Source of the DNA: Putridiphycobacter sp965230485 | GTDB taxonomy: Bacteria; Bacteroidota; Bacteroidia; Flavobacteriales_D; Crocinitomicaceae | Length of the DNA: 64,000 nt | Assembly: GCA_965230485.1 (NCBI GenBank) | Contig: CBDDLA010000001.1 | Coordinates: 558,001 to 622,000, forward strand | Direction of reading: 5' to 3' | Part shown: piece after piece, positions 51,969 to 62,238 of the stretch | How positions within the stretch are numbered: position 1 is the first letter of the stretch | How the letters are laid out: each line of letters begins with the position of its first letter | Notes under the pieces: generated by a model | Seen by the model: the letters and a program-made list of their open reading frames with translations, nothing else | Databases searched by the model: none | What the model was told of the DNA's origin: nothing | Translations under genes and position numbers: made by a program

Positions 51969-54818
51969 ATGAAGTTTTTGTTTTTCGTTTTTCTTTTAAT
52001 TACGGCTGTTGGCTTTTCTCAGGAAATTTGTGACAATGGCATTGATGATGATGGTGATGGCTTAATTGACCTTCAAGATTATGATTGTCATTGTGGTGCT
52101 GGTTTATTTGAAAGTGAACTGCTTAATGTTATTCCGAATCAAAATTTTGACAATACCTCATGCTGTCCTACAACACAACCTATCTCAATTTCTTGCCTCG
52201 ACAATTGGCATAATAGCAATCCATTATGGAATATTTACGCTGAATTTGTTAATTCTTGCAGCACTTGTGACAACGGATCCGCTAATTGGGATCCAATTGC
52301 TGATATACCTCCAGAATGCTACATCCCTAATAGTAATGGCATGCTATCAGTAGCTTATTATGGCAATACTAACTTATATACCTATAACGATTTTGCCAGC
52401 GTGTGCCTTAATTCACCGCTGACGTCAAATTACAAATATAGGGTGCAGTTTAAATCTTTTAGACCATATATTTATCCTAAGCCTGGGCAAGATAATATTA
52501 ATTTAGGAACTGTTGAAACCGGCATATTTGGTACTGATGATTGCACCTATGTCCCCATGTTAAACTCAGGGTGCGTGTCAAACCCTTATTGGACAAATTT
52601 GGATAATATATATGATAGCATTCCATTAGACAGCGAATGGCACACTTATTCATATAATTTTCAACCTAATGGTACTATTACTGGTCTAGGGTTTGGTCCT
52701 TCTTGTGGTGCTGGATCGTATGTTTCAGGTGAAAATAAAAGAACGGTTCAATATTTCATGGACAGCCTAAGGTTGTTTTATTCTCCTATTAGTGTAGTGA
52801 CGATTAGAGATACGGGTAGTTTTTGCAACCAAAATCTGTTTCTTCATGCTAGCCTCGATACCAATGTCGTTGGAAATTGGCAATGGTACAAGGACTCAAT
52901 TGCAATTGTTGGAGAAACAAATGACAGCATAGACATATCAGCACTTGGTATTGGCCATTACACAGCTGTATTTTCTATTAATGGTAATTGCGCAGGAGGC
53001 ACAGTTTATATTCCGCCCTCCCAATTTCCGGATGTACTGATTGTTGCGCCGAATGAACAATGCCAGAACGAAGATTTTAATTTTGTAAGTTCCGCTAATG
53101 TCGACCCGATTTACGGCAATACTGTCACTAACTATAAATGGGATTTTGGAAATGGTCAATTAAGTTTTCAAAAAGACACAGTTTATGCTTATCCTAATTC
53201 TGGTACATATGATGCCATGGTTATTGCATTTACTGATGATGGTTGTCCAGACACTGCCTTTCAAACCATTGAAATTAAAGATATACCCAATACAAATTTT
53301 GAATTTGGCAATAACTGTTTAAATGATTCAAGTAGGTATGTTAATCTTTCTACCATTCCTACAGGAACCATTACCAATATTTTGTGGGAATTTGATAATA
53401 ACGTTATGCGGACAGATTCAATTGAACATATAAAATATAATATGGCAGGAAGTTATCCTGTTAAATTAAAAACCTTCTCTGACTTTGGGTGTGTAGATTC
53501 AATGATCATTAATCAAGTGATACACCCATTACCAGTTGCCAATTTTAGGGGAAATGATACATGTTCTGGAGATCTCACTTTGTTTACAGATCTATCCAGC
53601 ATAAGTTCGGGAGCCATTGACATCTATAATTGGTATTCTGAAAATATATTGTTCTCGAATAATACTTCGCCTTCGATTTTGTATGATAATGAAGGAAATT
53701 ATGACGTTAAACTGATTGTAATTTCTGACTCTGGATGTGTCGATTCTATTTCAAAATCAATCGCTTCTCATGCTATTCCTCAAGTTAATTTTAGTACCAT
53801 CACTAATTGTTTACAAACTAATTTCAGTGACCTCTCTGTAATCTCGAACGGACTAATCTCTGACTATTTGTGGGACTTTGGAGATGGCGGAACTTCAATA
53901 TTGGCCTCTCCTATTCACACCTTTCAAACTGCTGGAGACTTCAATACTAATCTGACATTAACGTCCGATTTTGGTTGCAAAAATGACACTTCTATCTTAG
54001 TTCAAACCACTAGTTCAATCGATTTAGAAATAAATGCATCATCATTACTAATTTGTGCTGGAGACTGCATCAACTTTGAGTCATCCGCAAGCCTTGATGG
54101 TAAAAACTTAATTTATGACTGGACATTTACTGATGGTCAGCAGTCTGATCTGCCTGACCCTACAATGTGCTTTACAAAAAATACTGACAATTCTTTAACT
54201 GTAGAAGTAAAGCTAGAAGCAAGCACCCTTACTGGATGCATTGATTCTACTAAGCTGAGTGATTTCATAAGCGTTTTGACTACACCGGAAGCTGACTTCT
54301 CCTTCTTTCCAAACAAAATTTACAGATCCGAACCCGAAGTTCAATTTGAGAACAGGTCAACATTAGGAACACATTATGAATGGAATTTTGGAGATGGACA
54401 GTATTCAATGGATCTTTCTCCAGTACACCTATATCCTGAAAATGCTAAAAAATATACCGTTTCGCTCAAAGTTTTAGATGAAACAAAAACCTGTTCCAAT
54501 TCCAAAACAGCCATTATTGATATTATTGATGAAATAATTATTTATGCGCCAAATGCCTTTACACCAGATGGCAGTGGCATAAACGATTCTTTTAAACCAA
54601 TTATATCAGCTGGAATAGATATTTATAGCTATAAGCTAGAAATTTTTAACCGTTGGGGGAAATTACTATTTGTCAGCTACGACCCAAGCGTGGGGTGGGA
54701 TGGTTATTATGGTGGAGATATAATAGCTAACGATAGCTATATTTGGAGAATGGAATTTAATGAAACCAATACCGATAAGGCGCATACCAAATTTGGTCAT
54801 TTTACAGTGATTAAATAA
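51969..54818 (+). CDS. Secreted PKD-repeat protein with type B (gliding-associated) T9SS domain
   Basis: A 949-residue secreted protein. After the signal peptide comes a calcium-binding motif, CDNGIDDDGDGLIDLQDYDC, of the MopE/thrombospondin type. Residues about 40-280 form a beta domain that includes cysteine-rich segments (NSCSTCDNGSANWDP). Residues about 290-850 are Ig/PKD-like modules with WDFGNGQ, WDFGDGG and WNFGDGQ hallmarks. The C-terminal 95 residues are the gliding motility-associated (type B) T9SS domain: YAPNAFTPDGSGINDSFKP, LEIFNRWGKLLF, GWDGYYGG. It is probably cell-surface attached; similar cargos in this phylum serve adhesion. No enzyme motif is visible. Confidence 0.9.
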   Translation: MKFLFFVFLLITAVGFSQEICDNGIDDDGDGLIDLQDYDCHCGAGLFESELLNVIPNQNFDNTSCCPTTQPISISCLDNWHNSNPLWNIYAEFVNSCSTCDNGSANWDPIADIPPECYIPNSNGMLSVAYYGNTNLYTYNDFASVCLNSPLTSNYKYRVQFKSFRPYIYPKPGQDNINLGTVETGIFGTDDCTYVPMLNSGCVSNPYWTNLDNIYDSIPLDSEWHTYSYNFQPNGTITGLGFGPSCGAGSYVSGENKRTVQYFMDSLRLFYSPISVVTIRDTGSFCNQNLFLHASLDTNVVGNWQWYKDSIAIVGETNDSIDISALGIGHYTAVFSINGNCAGGTVYIPPSQFPDVLIVAPNEQCQNEDFNFVSSANVDPIYGNTVTNYKWDFGNGQLSFQKDTVYAYPNSGTYDAMVIAFTDDGCPDTAFQTIEIKDIPNTNFEFGNNCLNDSSRYVNLSTIPTGTITNILWEFDNNVMRTDSIEHIKYNMAGSYPVKLKTFSDFGCVDSMIINQVIHPLPVANFRGNDTCSGDLTLFTDLSSISSGAIDIYNWYSENILFSNNTSPSILYDNEGNYDVKLIVISDSGCVDSISKSIASHAIPQVNFSTITNCLQTNFSDLSVISNGLISDYLWDFGDGGTSILASPIHTFQTAGDFNTNLTLTSDFGCKNDTSILVQTTSSIDLEINASSLLICAGDCINFESSASLDGKNLIYDWTFTDGQQSDLPDPTMCFTKNTDNSLTVEVKLEASTLTGCIDSTKLSDFISVLTTPEADFSFFPNKIYRSEPEVQFENRSTLGTHYEWNFGDGQYSMDLSPVHLYPENAKKYTVSLKVLDETKTCSNSKTAIIDIIDEIIIYAPNAFTPDGSGINDSFKPIISAGIDIYSYKLEIFNRWGKLLFVSYDPSVGWDGYYGGDIIANDSYIWRMEFNETNTDKAHTKFGHFTVIK

Positions 54819-54934
54819 GACCAAACTGTATTTCTTAAATCAAAATCCATTCAATTCATTACCTATTATTCTTTATCTCTGGTAAAGCTTTTTCATAAAG
54901 GAAGATTACCTATCTTTCGCTTTCAAATCAAATT

Positions 54935-56422
54935 ATGAGTATTATTCAGGCTATCCTCCTTGCTTCAATTATTAGTTTTATCATCATTAATTTGGCATTA
55001 GGAAACGGTCATAAACTTTTAAATATTCTACGACTAAGGTTTGAACGAAAACGCTTCTATAAATCTCCAAGTCAGTATTTCAACGAAAATGATATCATCT
55101 TAACTCATCACAACCCTTTGCACAATATTTATCATAACGCACTACCAACAAATTACAAGAAGTTACATAGGATTCAATCTGATGTGTATTATCCCGAAGG
55201 TAAAGTTATCATGTTCATGCTGGACGGCAGAAAATGGGGAGTGCTTAAAATTCTTGATGACAATCAGTTTAAATTGCTTATTGAGGCGAAATATACCAGT
55301 ATCGGCTATTCTAAATCTCTTAAATTAATAACTGCTGTTCATTATTCAACATCTAAAACTACTAGTAAATTCAAACTATACCACTTCTATGATTTAAATG
55401 GTATTTGCGTTGGGTCAATAAAAGGTAAATTAACTGTTAATATTGATGATTTTGGAAATATTTTAATTCAAAAATCTAGACTATATGGCCTTTTAAATCA
55501 AAAATTTGAATATGCGATAAATTGTCAATACGACCGCTTACACCCACTCGATAAGGGCATTTTTGTAGCACAAAGACATGCTATACCAGGTGATATTGCT
55601 ACAAAAATTAACTTCAAAGCTATTGTCAATGCAAAAAATGAGATTATCACTGATTTTGGCGTAAAAGCCGAAATTTTCTCTTACAGCTTAAATCAAAAGG
55701 TTATTTTTTACCATGAGGAATCTAAACCTAACTATTCCGTATTTGACTTTAGACGAAATAAGCGTTCTGATTTGAATTTTGATAAAATAATCTATGGAGG
55801 AGATGAAAGGTATATGGCAAAAGAACACTTTTACAGAACAGTATCTAATTACCAAGAAATAGTATTTGATAAAATTGATGATGATGTGTTGCCTACACTA
55901 ATTCATACAAGGGGTAACTGGGGAATTATTCTACCAGACGGTCAGGAGATTATTCCTCCTAATTACGATTATATAGACGTGTTGCCGCATGGTTATTTTA
56001 GAGTTGGTGTGGGTAAAATATCTGTTGAGTATAACAAGGACAAAGATGATGATATTATTAATGCTAATGGTATGAAGTGGGGTGTTATCGACCAGAATAA
56101 TAATATTATCGTTCCTATAGAATATGATTGGATAATGCCTCTGTTTAACGATAGCTGGATAGTAAAGGTAAATGCTGAAATAACATTCAATATATCTGAA
56201 CCAAAATACGGTTGGAATTGTAACAAGGGTCAATCAGGCGTGTATCATTCAAAATATAAATTAACAGTTCCTCCTATTTATGGGCATTCTTACATCTTTA
56301 GTCAAGAGGAAAGGTTAGTGAGATTCCAAAAGAAAGGCCATCAATTCAACCGTAACAAGCCATATTTTACTTTTAATGAAAAAGGTAAAAAGGTATTCAT
56401 CCCAATAAAACCAAGACAATAA
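54935..56422 (+). CDS. WG-repeat protein with N-terminal membrane anchor
   Basis: A 495-residue protein with one N-terminal membrane segment (IQAILLASIISFIIINLAL). It then carries several KWGV/NWGI-type WG repeats: RKWGVLKIL near 92, GNWGIILPDGQEIIPPNYDY near 328 and MKWGVIDQNNNIIVPIEYDW near 374, the latter two with the consensus (D)G..IIP..YD pattern. WG repeats are short beta modules whose function is mostly unknown. The soluble part probably faces the periplasm or cytoplasm depending on anchor orientation; a Sec-type cleavage site is not clear. It follows the large T9SS gene and is convergent with uvrA. Confidence 0.8.
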   Translation: MSIIQAILLASIISFIIINLALGNGHKLLNILRLRFERKRFYKSPSQYFNENDIILTHHNPLHNIYHNALPTNYKKLHRIQSDVYYPEGKVIMFMLDGRKWGVLKILDDNQFKLLIEAKYTSIGYSKSLKLITAVHYSTSKTTSKFKLYHFYDLNGICVGSIKGKLTVNIDDFGNILIQKSRLYGLLNQKFEYAINCQYDRLHPLDKGIFVAQRHAIPGDIATKINFKAIVNAKNEIITDFGVKAEIFSYSLNQKVIFYHEESKPNYSVFDFRRNKRSDLNFDKIIYGGDERYMAKEHFYRTVSNYQEIVFDKIDDDVLPTLIHTRGNWGIILPDGQEIIPPNYDYIDVLPHGYFRVGVGKISVEYNKDKDDDIINANGMKWGVIDQNNNIIVPIEYDWIMPLFNDSWIVKVNAEITFNISEPKYGWNCNKGQSGVYHSKYKLTVPPIYGHSYIFSQEERLVRFQKKGHQFNRNKPYFTFNEKGKKVFIPIKPRQ

Positions 56423-56448
56423 GTAATTGGCATTAAAATGAATGCCTC

Positions 56449-59274
56449 CTATTTAAACTCTTTTCTTAAGTACTTAACCGTATCGCTCTTTGTTTTTTGA
56501 TCAGCACAAATTTTTTCTGGTGTACCCTGAATGATGATTTCACCTCCATGTTTACCGCCCTCTGGGCCAATATCAATAATATAATCTGCTACTTTTACAA
56601 TATCCATATTGTGCTCAATAACCAAAACGGTATTCCCTTCATCTGCCAATCTTTGTAAAACACTTAATAACATCTTAATATCTTCGAAATGTAAACCAGT
56701 AGAGGGCTCATCTAAAATATAAATGGTATTCCCAGTCGATTTTTTAGATAATTCTGTGGCTAATTTAATCCGTTGAGCTTCACCTCCACTAATGGTGGTA
56801 GAGGGTTGACCGATTTTAATATAGCCCAGTCCTACCGAAAGCAAAGTCTCTAATTTCTTTCTGATTTTAGGAATACCTTCAAAAAATTGAGTGGCATCCT
56901 CAATGGTCATTTCTAAAATATCATTGATATTTTTTCCCTTATACCTGACCTCTAAAGTTTCCCTATTGTAGCGTTTCCCCTGACATTCCTCACATTCGAC
57001 ATACACATCAGGTAAAAAATTCATTTCAATTAATCTCAGTCCAGCACCTTTGCATGCTTCACACCGTCCTCCTTTGACGTTAAAACTAAAACGGCCCGCT
57101 TTATATCCTCTAATTTTAGATTCTCCTATTTCTGCAAACAAATTTCTGATATCACCAAATATTCCTGTATAAGTCGCAGGATTTGATCTTGGTGTTCTGC
57201 CTATAGGTGCTTGATCAATATCAATAACCTTATCCAAATGTTCCAGCCCTTTTATTTTTTTATAAGGCAAAGGTTTTTTTACCCCATTATAAATATGAGC
57301 GTTTAGAATTGGATATAGCGTATGGTTAATTAAAGACGACTTTCCACTACCTGAAACTCCAGTGACACAGGTAAAGGTACCTAATGGTATTTTAAGGTCT
57401 ACATTTTTAAGATTATGCCCCGTTGCTCCTAATAACTCCAACTTCTTACCATTTCCTTTACGCCGTTTTTTGGGCATTTTTATCTCAACGTCTCCATTTA
57501 AATAGGCTGCAGTCATACTGCCACTAGATCTTAAGTCAGATATATTGGAGGCCTGCGTAATCTGCCCACCATGGACGCCCGCTTTTGGTCCAATATCTAC
57601 GATAAAATCAGACTCTTCCATCATTTCTTTGTCGTGTTCCACAACAATAATTGAATTGCCCACATCTCTTAATCTTTTTAATGAATTAATAAGTCTTGAA
57701 TTATCCCTTTGGTGTAAGCCTATACTTGGTTCATCTAAAATATAAAGCACATTCATTAATTCAGATCCTATTTGAGTGGCTAAGCGAATCCGTTGTGCCT
57801 CTCCTCCACTTAACGTTTTTGACGATCTATTAAGATTTAAATAATATAAGCCAACATCAATCAAAAATTGAAGTCTACTATTAATTTCTTTCAGAATTTC
57901 TTTCCCTATTTTCAATTGTTTTTCGTTTAACCTGTCCGCCAGATTACTAAACCATTCATGAAGCTCAACGATATCCCAACTAGCTAATTCTCCTATGCTC
58001 TTCCCGTCCACTTTAAAATAGGCTGACTCTTTATTCAGACGCGTACCATTGCAAGTTCCACAAACTATTTGATTGGTAAAACTATCTGCCCAACGTTTTA
58101 CGCCTGCCGAAGGATTTTCCTGGGCATGACGTAGCACAAAATTGGCAATACCCTCAAAAGATACCGTCTTATTTTCCTCGCCAATCGTTAAAACTTCTTC
58201 AAAACCTGATAATAACTTATTAATCAAAGACTCATCAATATCGGCAATTTTATCAGTAACCTTATAATTATGCGCCTCCAATATCATTTCAACCTGATTA
58301 GATATCCAATCATTTCTAAGTTTTCCCAATGGACCAATGCCACCCTGTTTTATTGATTTGTTAGTATCTGGAATAACTTTTTTAATATCAATTTCTGACG
58401 TTACACCTAAGCCATTACAAGTTTTGCAAGCGCCATAAGGTGAGTTAAAAGAAAATAAATTTGGCTCAGGTTCGGCATAGGAAATGCCGGTGGTCGGACA
58501 CATTAAAAAACGGCTAAACTGTGCTAATTCTCCAGTTTCAAAATCGATCAATTGCATCACATCCTGACCATATTTTAAAGCCAATAAAACTGCATCCGTA
58601 ATCCTCTGTTGGTTGTCTTTATTGACCTTAATTCTATCAATAACTATTTCAATATCATGAATCTTATAACGATCCAATCTCATATCAGGCGTAATATCAA
58701 TAATTTCACCATCAACACGTACCTTAGAATAACCAATTTTGCGTATTTGCTCAAATAATTCTCTGTAATGCCCCTTTCGCCCTTTAACCTTTGATGCTAA
58801 AATGACAATTTTTCGCTCATCAAATCTCTCTAATATCAACTCTACTATTTGATGATCAGTATATTTGACCATTTTTTCACCAGTATTATACGAATAGGCC
58901 TCACCAACTCTCGCATATAAAAGCCTCAAAAAATCATATATTTCTGTAACTGTACCAACTGTAGACCTTGGGCTTCTGTTGACTGTTTTTTGTTCAATTG
59001 AAATTACTGGGCTTAACCCTAAAATCTCATCTACATCTGGTCGTTCTAAACCACCTAAAAATTGTCGTGCATAAGCAGAAAAAGTCTCTAAATAACGCCG
59101 CTGACCTTCTGCAAAAATGGTATCGAATGCCAATGATGATTTCCCGCTTCCACTTAGGCCAGTAAATACAACTAATTTATTGCGAGGAATTTTTAGTGAA
59201 ATGTTCTTTAAGCTATGAACCCTAGCACCATAGATTTCTATGTGTTCCTCTTGTGAAATTGTTTGACTTGACAT
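56449..59274 (-). CDS. uvrA: Excinuclease ABC subunit UvrA
   Basis: The damage-recognition ATPase of nucleotide excision repair. The 941-residue protein is of normal length. Walker A motifs are GLSGSGKSSLAFDT near residue 40 and GVSGSGKSSLINHT near 645. ABC signatures are LSGGEAQRIRLA near 495 and ISGGEAQRIKLA near 835. The zinc modules show CKTCNGLG and CGTCNGTRL, and CEACKGAG with CEECQGKRY. The domain order and residues are complete. It stands alone on the reverse strand. Confidence 0.98.
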   Translation of the reverse strand: MSSQTISQEEHIEIYGARVHSLKNISLKIPRNKLVVFTGLSGSGKSSLAFDTIFAEGQRRYLETFSAYARQFLGGLERPDVDEILGLSPVISIEQKTVNRSPRSTVGTVTEIYDFLRLLYARVGEAYSYNTGEKMVKYTDHQIVELILERFDERKIVILASKVKGRKGHYRELFEQIRKIGYSKVRVDGEIIDITPDMRLDRYKIHDIEIVIDRIKVNKDNQQRITDAVLLALKYGQDVMQLIDFETGELAQFSRFLMCPTTGISYAEPEPNLFSFNSPYGACKTCNGLGVTSEIDIKKVIPDTNKSIKQGGIGPLGKLRNDWISNQVEMILEAHNYKVTDKIADIDESLINKLLSGFEEVLTIGEENKTVSFEGIANFVLRHAQENPSAGVKRWADSFTNQIVCGTCNGTRLNKESAYFKVDGKSIGELASWDIVELHEWFSNLADRLNEKQLKIGKEILKEINSRLQFLIDVGLYYLNLNRSSKTLSGGEAQRIRLATQIGSELMNVLYILDEPSIGLHQRDNSRLINSLKRLRDVGNSIIVVEHDKEMMEESDFIVDIGPKAGVHGGQITQASNISDLRSSGSMTAAYLNGDVEIKMPKKRRKGNGKKLELLGATGHNLKNVDLKIPLGTFTCVTGVSGSGKSSLINHTLYPILNAHIYNGVKKPLPYKKIKGLEHLDKVIDIDQAPIGRTPRSNPATYTGIFGDIRNLFAEIGESKIRGYKAGRFSFNVKGGRCEACKGAGLRLIEMNFLPDVYVECEECQGKRYNRETLEVRYKGKNINDILEMTIEDATQFFEGIPKIRKKLETLLSVGLGYIKIGQPSTTISGGEAQRIKLATELSKKSTGNTIYILDEPSTGLHFEDIKMLLSVLQRLADEGNTVLVIEHNMDIVKVADYIIDIGPEGGKHGGEIIIQGTPEKICADQKTKSDTVKYLRKEFK

Positions 59275-59324
59275 GAATAAAATGAGATTTTACAAGGTAC
59301 AAATATAATGGATTCTAAAGCTTT

Positions 59325-60170
59325 TCACCGAATGGTTTTGTCAATTCTTATAAATTGTAATTCTTTTCGACTGAGTTCATTAGCTTTAAAATCTAAAATC
59401 CTCATTTCATGCAAATACCCTTCTCTCAATAAGTTGGATTCTACACTGAGTTTAGTTGGTAATAAAAGACCATCATAATTTTTATAATCTTTGAAATAGG
59501 TAGCCCCTGCAACAAATCTGTTCACATCTCTGATGGTATACTCTAATTTGACAATTTGGTAAGTTTTTGAATCCAACCAAATTACATATTGATCCAGGTC
59601 CTTTTGCGGATCGATTGTATTCCAGGAAGCAATTACGCCTTTGCAGTGAACCCCGTTAACAATGTCTTCACCTGCATAGTTAAAAACAGTCGCTGTTTGA
59701 ATTCGCAGAGGAAATTCGATAAAATACTGATAAGTGGGCACCCAAAATTTAGCATCATTGTTTTTCTTAAATACTGGTTCTTTATTGTCATTCAAAGAGT
59801 ATGTATCCCAATTATAAATACCCCATATTTCTCCCTTAGCATCTCCATTTTCAAACTTTAAAATACCGTCAGAAGTATTAGGAACATAACTTAAAGTAAA
59901 ACTGCTGGAAATGGTATCGTAAGGTGAACTAAACTTGCCTAAAAAACCATAGAATTCATCTTCAAACAAGACGCTATAAGTTTCCAAGTCTGACCAGTTT
60001 TTGATGCCATGTGCCCTCCCCATATTGGCAATCATTTCCTTGGCTAAGGCTTCATTTTTTTGCTCAATTGAAGTACTGGTTCTCAAATCGGACAACTTAA
60101 AAATATTAATACAACTAACTGAAGTCGTTATTAGAAACATCAATAAAGTATAGAGGGTTATTTTTTTCAT
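59325..60170 (-). CDS. Lipoprotein of unknown function (LolA-like fold possible)
   Basis: A 281-residue exported protein with lipoprotein signal (LLMFLITTSVSC). The mature part begins with a helical EALAKEMIANMGRAHGIKNW segment, a pattern common at the start of LolA/outer-membrane lipoprotein-sorting-like proteins. Alternating beta strands follow, with VHCKGVIASW and DLDQYVIWLDSKTYQIVKLEY, then DYKNYDGLLLPTKLSV, closely resembling the strand order of that fold. The identity is inference from pattern only. It lies just upstream of uvrA on the same strand, 50 bases away, and might be cotranscribed. Confidence 0.65.
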   Translation of the reverse strand: MKKITLYTLLMFLITTSVSCINIFKLSDLRTSTSIEQKNEALAKEMIANMGRAHGIKNWSDLETYSVLFEDEFYGFLGKFSSPYDTISSSFTLSYVPNTSDGILKFENGDAKGEIWGIYNWDTYSLNDNKEPVFKKNNDAKFWVPTYQYFIEFPLRIQTATVFNYAGEDIVNGVHCKGVIASWNTIDPQKDLDQYVIWLDSKTYQIVKLEYTIRDVNRFVAGATYFKDYKNYDGLLLPTKLSVESNLLREGYLHEMRILDFKANELSRKELQFIRIDKTIR

Positions 60171-60276
60171 ACTATTGATGAGACGGAGTTGGTCTATTAT
60201 TCATTACAAATTTAAAGAAAGTCTTCTGACCAACCGAATATTTATGACCATTCCTTAACGGTTACATCATTTTATT

Positions 60277-60284
60277 TATTTTTG
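60277..60284 (+). promoter_or_regulatory. -7 promoter element of the NIF3-like gene
   Basis: TATTTTTG fits TAnnTTTG and ends only 4 bases before the ATG at 60289, implying a leaderless mRNA, or else a chance match. Confidence 0.35.
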
Positions 60285-60288
60285 GGTT

Positions 60289-61383
60289 ATGCAAATAAAA
60301 GACATTACGAATTACCTGGCCTCCCTGGCACCTTTATCCAGTCAGGAGTCATATGATAACTCAGGTTTTATAACCGGTGACAAAACGGCGGCACTTAAAG
60401 GCACCCTCCTTACATTGGATTGCATAGAAGAAACTATTGATGAAGCCATAGAAAAGAATTGCAATTTAGTTATTGCTCATCATCCAATTGTTTTTAGAGG
60501 ATTGAAACAACTCACTGGTAAAAATTACATTGAAAGAACCATCATTAAAGCAATTAAAAACGATATTGCTATTTACGCTTGTCATACGAATTTGGATAAT
60601 TATAAAAATGGTGTCAACAAAAAAATTGGTGATGTATTGGGAATTTCAGAACCTAAGATACTAGCCCCTACTCAGGGTCATTTGGCTAAACTCGCTGTTT
60701 TCGTTCCCAAAACTCACGAAAAAGATGTGTTGAATGCCTTATTTGAAAGTGGGGCCGGCGCCATAGGAAATTATACCGATTGCAGTTTTACTAGCCAAGG
60801 CATAGGTAGCTATACGCCAAATGAGATGGCCAATCCATTTTTAGGACAAAATAATGAACGCCACTTTGAACCTGAAGTTAAAATTGAAGTCATCATCAAT
60901 TTACATCATCAATCAAACATTCTCAAACAAATGTTGTTAGCACACCCCTATGAAACGGTTGCTTACGATATTATACCTCTACTTAACAAAAATACTGATG
61001 AAGGAGCTGGTATGTATGGTGCGTTAGATGAGGAGATGACTGTTGAGAACTTTTTAAGCCTTGTCAAAAAAGAGTTTAATTGTGGTACAATTAAGTACAC
61101 TAAACCTCATAAATCCACCATTAAAACGATTGCCTGGTGCGGGGGATCCGGAAGCTTTTTACTGAATGCCGCCAAAGCCGTAAAAGCAGATATTTTTATT
61201 ACTGGAGATTTTAAATATCATGAGTTTTTTGATGCGGAAAATCAAATTATTATCGCCGATATTGGTCACTACGAAAGTGAACAATTCACAATTGATTTAA
61301 TTGGTGACTTATTATCGAAAAAATTTACTAAATTTGCACCCTATTTAACAGACCGATACACAAATCCGGTAAACTATTTTTAA
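60289..61383 (+). CDS. NIF3/YbgI-family dinuclear metal protein
   Basis: A 364-residue protein of the conserved NIF3 family, which forms toroidal hexamers with a two-metal centre; the true reaction is still uncertain (annotated in places as GTP cyclohydrolase I type 2). Metal ligands are the histidines of IAHHPIVFRGLKQLTG near residue 65, the CHTNLD motif near 103, and the GHYESEQF pair near 325. The middle (about 125-235) is the extra PII-like domain found in the long form. The stop is 8 bases before the zinc-ribbon gene, a constant pairing in Bacteroidota. Confidence 0.93.
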   Translation: MQIKDITNYLASLAPLSSQESYDNSGFITGDKTAALKGTLLTLDCIEETIDEAIEKNCNLVIAHHPIVFRGLKQLTGKNYIERTIIKAIKNDIAIYACHTNLDNYKNGVNKKIGDVLGISEPKILAPTQGHLAKLAVFVPKTHEKDVLNALFESGAGAIGNYTDCSFTSQGIGSYTPNEMANPFLGQNNERHFEPEVKIEVIINLHHQSNILKQMLLAHPYETVAYDIIPLLNKNTDEGAGMYGALDEEMTVENFLSLVKKEFNCGTIKYTKPHKSTIKTIAWCGGSGSFLLNAAKAVKADIFITGDFKYHEFFDAENQIIIADIGHYESEQFTIDLIGDLLSKKFTKFAPYLTDRYTNPVNYF

Positions 61384-61391
61384 TTTACAAG

Positions 61392-62135
61392 ATGGCGAAA
61401 AAAAATACAGAAAGCGTGGTAACAGAAAAGTTAAACGCACTCTACAATCTACAAGTTATTGATTCTTCGATTGATAAAATCAGAACAGTGAGAGGAGAAT
61501 TACCTCTTGAAGTAGAAGAATTAGAAAGCGAAGTGGAGGGATTAGCAACAAGAGCTGAAAACCTTCAAAACGAATTAAGTGATTTAGAGACTGAAATTTC
61601 TGACAAAAAAAATGCAATTACCGATTCACAAGCTGCCATTAAAAAATACAGTGAGCAACAAAAAAATGTGCGAAATAACCGTGAGTATGATTCTTTGTCA
61701 AAGGAGATTGAGTTTCAAGGACTTGAAATTGAATTAGCTGAAAAGAAAATTAAAGAAGCTAAATTTAAGATCGATTCTAAAAAAGAAGCCATTGAAGAAG
61801 CAAATGCTAAATTAACTGAAAGACAAAGTGATTTAGAAATTAAACAAAAGGAGCTTCAAACCATCATAGATGAGACTGAAGCAGACGAAAGCAAACTTGT
61901 TAAGAAATCAGAAAAAGCAAAGAAAGACATTGAGCCACGTTTAGTTGCAGCTTATGAAAGACTCAGAAATAATGCCGTTAATGGATTAGCGGTTGTTTCT
62001 GTTGAAAGAAATTCATGTGGCGGTTGTTTTAATGAAATTCCACCACAACGTCAATTAGATATTAAAGCTAGAAAAGAAATTATAGTCTGTGAACATTGTG
62101 GACGTATCTTAATTGAACCACCTTCAGAGAACTAG
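61392..62135 (+). CDS. Coiled-coil protein with C4-type zinc ribbon
   Basis: A 247-residue cytoplasmic protein. Residues about 5-195 are a long charged coiled coil (rich in E, K and L heptads). The C-terminal zinc ribbon has CGGC near residue 209 and CEHC near 233, within NSCGGCFNEIPPQRQLDIK. This family almost always follows the NIF3-like gene in Bacteroidota and some other phyla; function is unknown but nucleic-acid binding is plausible. Its terminator lies 33 bases after the stop. Confidence 0.9.
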   Translation: MAKKNTESVVTEKLNALYNLQVIDSSIDKIRTVRGELPLEVEELESEVEGLATRAENLQNELSDLETEISDKKNAITDSQAAIKKYSEQQKNVRNNREYDSLSKEIEFQGLEIELAEKKIKEAKFKIDSKKEAIEEANAKLTERQSDLEIKQKELQTIIDETEADESKLVKKSEKAKKDIEPRLVAAYERLRNNAVNGLAVVSVERNSCGGCFNEIPPQRQLDIKARKEIIVCEHCGRILIEPPSEN

Positions 62136-62167
62136 AAAACAATTCTATTTCAAGGAACTATTGTTTT

Positions 62168-62197
62168 AAGCCCAGATGTAGAAGTCTGGGCTTTTTT
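62168..62197 (+). terminator. Intrinsic terminator of the NIF3/zinc-ribbon operon
   Basis: AAGCCCAGA pairs with TCTGGGCTT across an 8-base loop, followed by T-tract. Confidence 0.88.
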
Positions 62198-62212
62198 GAT
62201 TGAAAATATTTC

Positions 62213-62220
62213 TATATTTG
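62213..62220 (+). promoter_or_regulatory. -7 promoter element of fabG
   Basis: TATATTTG is an exact -7 consensus 18 bases before the ATG chosen at 62239. It also shows that an upstream ATG at 62200 is not the start. Confidence 0.6.
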
Positions 62221-62238
62221 ACCAAACAAAATTATACT

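Noticed and set aside
62200..62238. Upstream start for fabG
   Set aside because: That region holds the -7 promoter element, and the ATG at 62239 gives the standard FabG start.
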